Assembly: GCA_018660835.1 (NCBI GenBank)
Contig: JABJJN010000018.1
Coordinates: forward strand, 1 to 64,000
DNA from: Gemmatimonadota bacterium
GTDB taxonomy: Bacteria; Latescibacterota; UBA2968; UBA8231
Direction of reading: 5' to 3'
DNA: 64,000 nt
The notes beneath the pieces are model-generated. The model was not told the DNA's origin. It saw only the letters and a program-made list of their open reading frames with translations, and made no database searches. Shown one piece after another: positions 59,745-64,000 of the stretch. Within the stretch, counting starts at the first letter, position 1, and each line of letters opens with the position of its first letter. The translations under genes and the position numbers were made by a program.

Positions 59745-59779
59745 AATGCGCGCCTCCAATATGTTTCCCCCTAGGCGCG
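59745..59779 (-). terminator. Possible terminator of the glycan-processing-like gene
   Basis: CGCGCCT (59749-59755) pairs with AGGCGCG (59773-59779), 7 bp with a 17-base loop. On the minus strand it is followed by CATTTTCC. It includes the stop codon of the gene at 59771. The gap to the helicase start (about 115 bases) has no other clear signal. Confidence 0.4.
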
Positions 59780-61498
59780 AAACTGTTCCGTGCGGATCTG
59801 GAGGGTGTAGTCAACGGGTGTCATCAAGGTGATCAGGAGGCGAAAACGGTCTGGATCACCGACGCTGTTGTGCATGTGCCACATCGTGTGAGCACAGGTG
59901 CCCGGCCCGACTCGAATCACATCGGATCCCACCCGGAAGCTCGCTTCCCCTTCACGCAGAAAAACACTGCTTCCTGCGGGTGTCTGCATATGCGCGCTGT
60001 TCGTCGACAGGATTCCGCCCGGCTCAAAGACGCACACAATTTGAAAAGGAACTCCTGGCAGACCTCCCTCTGTCTGCAGATGAAGATCGAAGGCTGCCAC
60101 TTCCCCAGCCGCGGCATCGACATCCTCGACGTCCATCACAACCTCCAGCGGCGGCAGATCGAAGGTAGGACGACGGGCCCTTGTCTCTACCCAGTTCGAC
60201 GTGTCGACCCTTGTGTCGTCCCCCAATGGCAGCCAGTACACTGGGCCGTCGTATCCCTCGGGATAGAGGGTCTGTGAGTTTCTGCCCATATGACGCAGAC
60301 GCACCGAGCCATCACCAGCGGCGATATCCATCTGTTCACCGACGAACTGGCCCGTAGCGAAATACGTCGAAGAGACTCGTACCGCACTCAACTCAGCCTC
60401 ACCGTGGCGTAGACTGAAGGGAGAATTCATTCCTGCCGCCACCGTCGCACTGGTCTGCTCGTGGCGAACCCGCCAAAGCCCTGAGGCTCGGTAACCCTTC
60501 CGGTAGGTGGTAGAGGGTGGGGTCAACACAACATCACTGTCATCACGCCATTCCGGGTGCGTCAGAAAGGGTTCCAGCGTGACTGGTGTGCCCGGTCCCC
60601 CTTTGCTGACCAGCCACTCTGCGATGGCGGCAAAGCGAGAATCATCCTGGCGACGAGCAAGCCAGTAATAGGCGTCTGCGAGCCCCACCGGCACAGCACG
60701 TGCGCCGCGATCCTGACGTGTTGAGAAACTGGTAACCACCGTCGCATCCTCGTGCATCAGGTGGTAGGACATCTCCAGATTTGAGCGCACCGCCTCCAGC
60801 AAGTCCTCTCGACCAAGACTCTCCCCTGCCAGGCGCAGGGCGCGATCACAGACAGGATTGTAGACGCTCGTTGAGCGTTCAATGAATTCGCCGTCCTCGT
60901 TGATGTCGATGCTCTCGGCCAGATACGCTTCGATCGTGGGCATGACCTCTTGCTTGAGCTGCGGGAAAAGCTCGCAACTCATCGACAGCGCTGACACCAG
61001 GACCCAGCGGTGATTGGGCGTATGAAATCCACCACGAACCATGCCGCCAGCTGCAGTGAGAATGATCTCGCCAAGAGAATCCACGATTCGCCGTGCACCC
61101 TCGTCGCTTTCGGCGCGTTGGGCAGCACGAACGACGGGAGCCAGAGCTTGAACAGTGAATCCCGTGTCAGGTGATGAATCAAAATTCGTCGCCAGCAGAT
61201 CGAATCGCCCACCCGCTGTCCGATGCTGTCGTGCCCACGCTGCAGCGGCCTCAATTCTCTCGACAAGATGCATATCACCGAAACGCGCTGCCCCCGGCAG
61301 CAAATAGGCGTAGCCATAACAGGAGGCTGCACTGACGCCCACAGGACTGGCCAAGCCATCCTCCGGATTGACGAATCCCCCGGCATGTGGATGAGAAGAG
61401 TCCTGGATCTGGCGTGCCATGAGCGCTTCAACCGACTGGTCCAGACTGTGCAGCAGATGTTCATAGCGATAGATGGTGGGCGTCGTAAGACTCGACAT
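59771..61498 (-). CDS. Predicted (alpha/alpha)6-barrel glycan-processing protein, unassigned
   Basis: A 575-residue protein starting MSSLTTPTIYRYEHLLHSLD at 61498; AGAAGG lies 6 bases upstream, so it is preferred over an ATG 18 bases earlier. The N-terminal half (to about 330) is helical with Trp-rich and His motifs (FHTPNHRWVLVSALSMSCEL, ERSTSVYNPVCDRALRLAGE, YHLMHEDATVVTSFSTRQDR), like heparinase II/III-type lyases or unsaturated glucuronyl hydrolases. The C-terminal half is beta-rich with VYWLPLGDDTRV and GPGTCAHTMWHMHN. No signal peptide, so it would act on imported oligosaccharides. Family assignment is by overall form only. It lies alone between the helicase and the divergent acyl-CoA synthetase. 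Confidence 0.65.
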   Translation of the reverse strand: MSSLTTPTIYRYEHLLHSLDQSVEALMARQIQDSSHPHAGGFVNPEDGLASPVGVSAASCYGYAYLLPGAARFGDMHLVERIEAAAAWARQHRTAGGRFDLLATNFDSSPDTGFTVQALAPVVRAAQRAESDEGARRIVDSLGEIILTAAGGMVRGGFHTPNHRWVLVSALSMSCELFPQLKQEVMPTIEAYLAESIDINEDGEFIERSTSVYNPVCDRALRLAGESLGREDLLEAVRSNLEMSYHLMHEDATVVTSFSTRQDRGARAVPVGLADAYYWLARRQDDSRFAAIAEWLVSKGGPGTPVTLEPFLTHPEWRDDSDVVLTPPSTTYRKGYRASGLWRVRHEQTSATVAAGMNSPFSLRHGEAELSAVRVSSTYFATGQFVGEQMDIAAGDGSVRLRHMGRNSQTLYPEGYDGPVYWLPLGDDTRVDTSNWVETRARRPTFDLPPLEVVMDVEDVDAAAGEVAAFDLHLQTEGGLPGVPFQIVCVFEPGGILSTNSAHMQTPAGSSVFLREGEASFRVGSDVIRVGPGTCAHTMWHMHNSVGDPDRFRLLITLMTPVDYTLQIRTEQFRA

Positions 61499-61612
61499 TC
61501 GTGACCTTCTCTCCATGATTCGTTGCGGAATGAGCCGCAGGAGGTTGCAGAAAGAGGGTACGATCTGTCAACTGGAGTTGAGATCGACGCCTATCTGTCC
61601 TACTGTGTGGGC

Positions 61613-63649
61613 ATGAAAAACCAACAACAGCCAACTGACGCAGAACACAGCGTCCCCATGCCGATCGATCAGAAGCCAGAGACTGAATCCGAGATCCTTT
61701 GGAGTCCGTCGCCGCAGGATATCGCAGGATCCCAACTGCGAGCCTTCATGGATTCCCATGGCATCGACGACTTCGCCGAATTGATGACACGCTCGACGGG
61801 TGACATTCCCTGGTTCACTGACGCGGTGATCAAATTCCTCGGCATCCACTTCACGACACCATACGAAGCCTCTGTCAGATATGAGACCCACGACTGGAAA
61901 CAACCCGTGTGGTGTCCCGGGGGTCGGATGAATATCACAGCCAGTTGCGTGGATCGCTGGCTGGAGAGCGAAGAAACTTCATCGCGTGTGGCACTGATCG
62001 CCGAATTGGAGAATGGCGACGTCCATCAACTCACCTACGCCGAGTTGGCAGAGCAGGTGGGCAAATGTGCCAATGGCTTACTCGAACTGGGGTTGGGGCA
62101 CGGCGATCGCATTGGGCTCTACATGCCGATGACATGGGAAATTGCGGTTGCACTGCTGGCCATCGCCAGAATCGGCGCCATCGTCCTGCCCCTGTTTTCG
62201 GGTTTTGCCGCCGGCGCCGTCGAACAGCGACTACAGGATGCAGGTGCCAAGGCGGTAATTACGGCGGATGGGTTTCATCGGCGTGGCAAGACTGTGCCGC
62301 TTAAGCCGCAGGCTGATGCGGCGGCAGAGTCCGTATCCTCCTTGCGCCATCAGGTGGTGCTGAAGTTGGCAGGAAATGACGTCGCCATGGTGCCCGGACG
62401 CGATCACTGGTGGCACGAACTGATTGCCCCGCAGAGTCCCGACTGTCCAGCGGCGGATACGGCCGCCGAAGACCCGTTGATGATCATTTACACATCCGGC
62501 ACCACAGGCAAACCGAAGGGAGCGATCCACACACACTGCGGCTTCCCGGTGAAGGGCACGCAGGACATGACTTTCGGTCTGGATGTCAAACCGGGAGAGC
62601 GGATCCACTGGGTGACTGATATGGGTTGGATGATGGGGCCCTGGCTCATTTTCGGTGCCACCGCCCTTGGTGCGACGGCCAGTGTGTACGAAGGCGCACC
62701 TGATTTCCCCGGTCCTGGACGCATTTGGGAAATCGCTGAACGCCACAAAGTGGACGTTCTCGGGTTGTCCCCCACTCTGGTGCGCGCTCTCCAGGCGAAT
62801 ACGGATCCCGCCGCCGCCGCCGCCGGCGTCGATCTGTCCTGCCTGCGAATGTTCGGATCGACTGGTGAGCCCTGGAACCCCGATCCCTTTCATTGGCTAT
62901 TTGAAACCATCGGCGAGTCTCGACGTCCGATCATCAACTATACCGGTGGCACTGAGATCAGTGGTGGGATTCTGATGAGTAATTCCCTTCACCCCTTCAA
63001 GGCAGCTTCCTTCTCAGCACCTTGCCCGGGCATGGATGTCGACGTCGTGGACGATCAGGGGAATTCGCTGAAGGGTGAAGTCGGAGAACTGGTCATCCGT
63101 ACGCCATGGATTGGGATGACGCGCGGTTTCTGGCACGATGAAGACGACACCCGCTACCATGAGGCCTACTGGTCCAAGATACCCGGCATATGGGTCCACG
63201 GGGACTGGGCCCGCCTCGATGAAGATGGACAGTGGTGGATTCTTGGTCGCTCCGATGACACGATCAATGTGGGCGGTAAACGCTGCGGCCCAGCCGAGTT
63301 CGAGTCGATTCTCGTCGCTCACAGTGCCATCGTCGAAGCGGCTGCCGTCGGAGTACCGCACCCCGTGAAGGGAGCAGAGGTGATCTGTTTTTGTGTTCTC
63401 ACCCCTTCAACCGCGCCAAGTGACGCGCTCGCCGACGAACTGGGACAGAAGTGTGCCGACTTCCTCGGACGCCCCCTGCGGCCAGGCCGGGTTCTCTTCG
63501 TTCCGGACCTGCCGAGAACACGCAGTTCGAAGGTCATGCGACGGATCGTGCGATCCGCGTATCTGCTGCAGGATCCTGGTGACACGTCCAGTCTGGTGAA
63601 TCCAGAGGCAGTGGACTCGATCCGTCAGGCTGTGGCAGAGGCCACCTGA
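61613..63649 (+). CDS. Acetyl/acyl-CoA synthetase-like AMP-forming ligase
   Basis: A 678-residue ANL-superfamily enzyme from ATG 61613; earlier in-frame TTG/GTG starts (to 61523) add unconserved residues. Motifs: ATP loop IYTSGTTGKPKGAIHTHCG, HWVTDMGWMMGPWLIFG, substrate region YTGGTEISGGILMSNSLHPF, hinge DEDGQWWILGRSDDTINVGGKRCGPAEFES, and the C-terminal catalytic Lys in RTRSSKVMRRIVRSA. Length and motifs match Acs/acetoacetyl-CoA synthetase-like enzymes that activate short acids. The substrate is uncertain. Divergent from the glycan-processing-like gene, convergent with the FAD protein at the edge (stops overlap within 25 bases). Confidence 0.9.
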   Translation: MKNQQQPTDAEHSVPMPIDQKPETESEILWSPSPQDIAGSQLRAFMDSHGIDDFAELMTRSTGDIPWFTDAVIKFLGIHFTTPYEASVRYETHDWKQPVWCPGGRMNITASCVDRWLESEETSSRVALIAELENGDVHQLTYAELAEQVGKCANGLLELGLGHGDRIGLYMPMTWEIAVALLAIARIGAIVLPLFSGFAAGAVEQRLQDAGAKAVITADGFHRRGKTVPLKPQADAAAESVSSLRHQVVLKLAGNDVAMVPGRDHWWHELIAPQSPDCPAADTAAEDPLMIIYTSGTTGKPKGAIHTHCGFPVKGTQDMTFGLDVKPGERIHWVTDMGWMMGPWLIFGATALGATASVYEGAPDFPGPGRIWEIAERHKVDVLGLSPTLVRALQANTDPAAAAAGVDLSCLRMFGSTGEPWNPDPFHWLFETIGESRRPIINYTGGTEISGGILMSNSLHPFKAASFSAPCPGMDVDVVDDQGNSLKGEVGELVIRTPWIGMTRGFWHDEDDTRYHEAYWSKIPGIWVHGDWARLDEDGQWWILGRSDDTINVGGKRCGPAEFESILVAHSAIVEAAAVGVPHPVKGAEVICFCVLTPSTAPSDALADELGQKCADFLGRPLRPGRVLFVPDLPRTRSSKVMRRIVRSAYLLQDPGDTSSLVNPEAVDSIRQAVAEAT

Positions 63650-64000
63650 GGGCACTCACCGAGTTGGGCTGGCAGCGGCCCTCGAGTCTGGCGAACGAGC
63701 CAGTGGCTCAGACCGGGGGCGCAATTCATCCCCGCCACGACCATCCTGGTCAGCATCGGGTGACGCAACAGATAGTGCAGACCCGATCCCAGTCGGCGTC
63801 TTCTGCCGAACTTCGTAGATGCGAGTTGCCGCATTTGCTGATGAATCTGTTCCACCGGAAGTCTATTCTGAAGACCCTCGTCGATAAGCTGTGCCGCCAG
63901 CAAGCCACTTTGCAGGGCCATGGCCAGACCTTGCCCGAGGACCGGGGCCGGTGGGCCCGCAGCGTCCCCCACTGCAAGAAACCCAGGATCCTGCGCACGG
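63625..64000 (-). CDS. FAD-dependent oxidoreductase (C-terminal part, cut by right edge)
   Basis: The frame is open to the right edge, so only the last 125 residues are visible. GFLAVGDAAGPPAPVLGQGLAMALQSGLLAAQ is the second FAD-binding motif (Gly-Asp, then GxGxxxAxxxG) of aromatic hydroxylases and geranylgeranyl reductases. The rest is helical (RLGSGLHYLLRHPMLTRMVV) with no clear catalytic residue. The last 25 bases overlap the end of the acyl-CoA synthetase on the other strand. Exact substrate class cannot be told from this piece. Confidence 0.8.
   Translation of the reverse strand, partial: RAQDPGFLAVGDAAGPPAPVLGQGLAMALQSGLLAAQLIDEGLQNRLPVEQIHQQMRQLASTKFGRRRRLGSGLHYLLRHPMLTRMVVAGMNCAPGLSHWLVRQTRGPLPAQLGECPQVASATA

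Overview
This 64 kb window is chromosomal DNA from a Gram-negative bacterium. The evidence is an apolipoprotein N-acyltransferase, lipobox lipoproteins and LysM envelope proteins. Genes are tightly packed, often with 4-base ATGA or GTGA overlaps, and the DNA is moderately GC-rich. I see no transposase, integrase, CRISPR array, prophage or rRNA. The large set of Gfo/Idh oxidoreductases, enolase-superfamily enzymes, cupins and sugar-isomerase TIM barrels beside a c-di-AMP/ribosome-maturation cluster fits an uncultured heterotroph such as a Latescibacterota-like lineage. That assignment is inference only; there is no marker gene here that proves it.

Layout. (1) 1-9.8 kb: a minus-strand operon behind a good sigma70-like promoter. 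It encodes a cyclic-nucleotide-binding protein, a CysM-type synthase, a Mec+-like JAMM peptidase, a CysO-like ubiquitin-fold sulfur carrier, a second cysteine synthase, and three TMTC-like (GT-C fold plus TPR) membrane proteins interleaved among them. A fourth TMTC-like gene converges from the left edge. (2) 10-13.4 kb: aspS, then a small lipoprotein and a LysM protein ending in a strong terminator. (3) 13.5-21.4 kb: phoH, pgpH (7TM-HD), ybeY and a corC/hlyC-type CBS protein, then an initiator tRNA with its own promoter and terminator, a sigma-region-4-like small protein, and an Lnt fused to an alpha/beta hydrolase. (4) 21.4-22.1 kb: two unannotated membrane micro-ORFs behind an AT-rich region holding two perfect palindromes. 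(5) 22-46.6 kb: catabolic and transport genes, mostly minus strand: Gfo/Idh dehydrogenases, DapA-family aldolase, cupins, MATE and MFS transporters, an alkyltransferase-like protein, KDG-kinase-like PfkB kinase, TrpB2, amidohydrolases, a CaiB-type CoA transferase with a divergent GHMP kinase, and a GDPD/enolase/SSS-symporter operon. (6) 46.7-53.3 kb: RNase II-like enzyme, panB, a metallophosphoesterase, a DegT/DnrJ-type aminotransferase and a PabB-PabC fusion (pantothenate and folate precursors). (7) 53.3-64 kb: sialidase-like BNR protein, aldo-keto reductase, SDR, acid-sugar-dehydratase-like enolase, DEAD-box helicase with a DbpA-type RNA-binding domain, a large predicted glycan-processing protein, an acyl-CoA synthetase, and the end of a FAD-dependent oxidoreductase cut by the right edge.

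The most notable system is the first operon. The CysM, CysO and Mec+ proteins form the protein-thiocarboxylate route to cysteine known from Mycobacterium tuberculosis. Here the CysO-like protein is encoded with an extra Cys after its Gly-Gly tail, so the JAMM peptidase would have to trim it first. The pathway genes are physically interleaved with predicted O-glycosyltransferase-like membrane proteins. Other candidates are the Lnt-hydrolase fusion, the micro-ORF pair, and a dehydrogenase with a histone-H1-like lysine tail.
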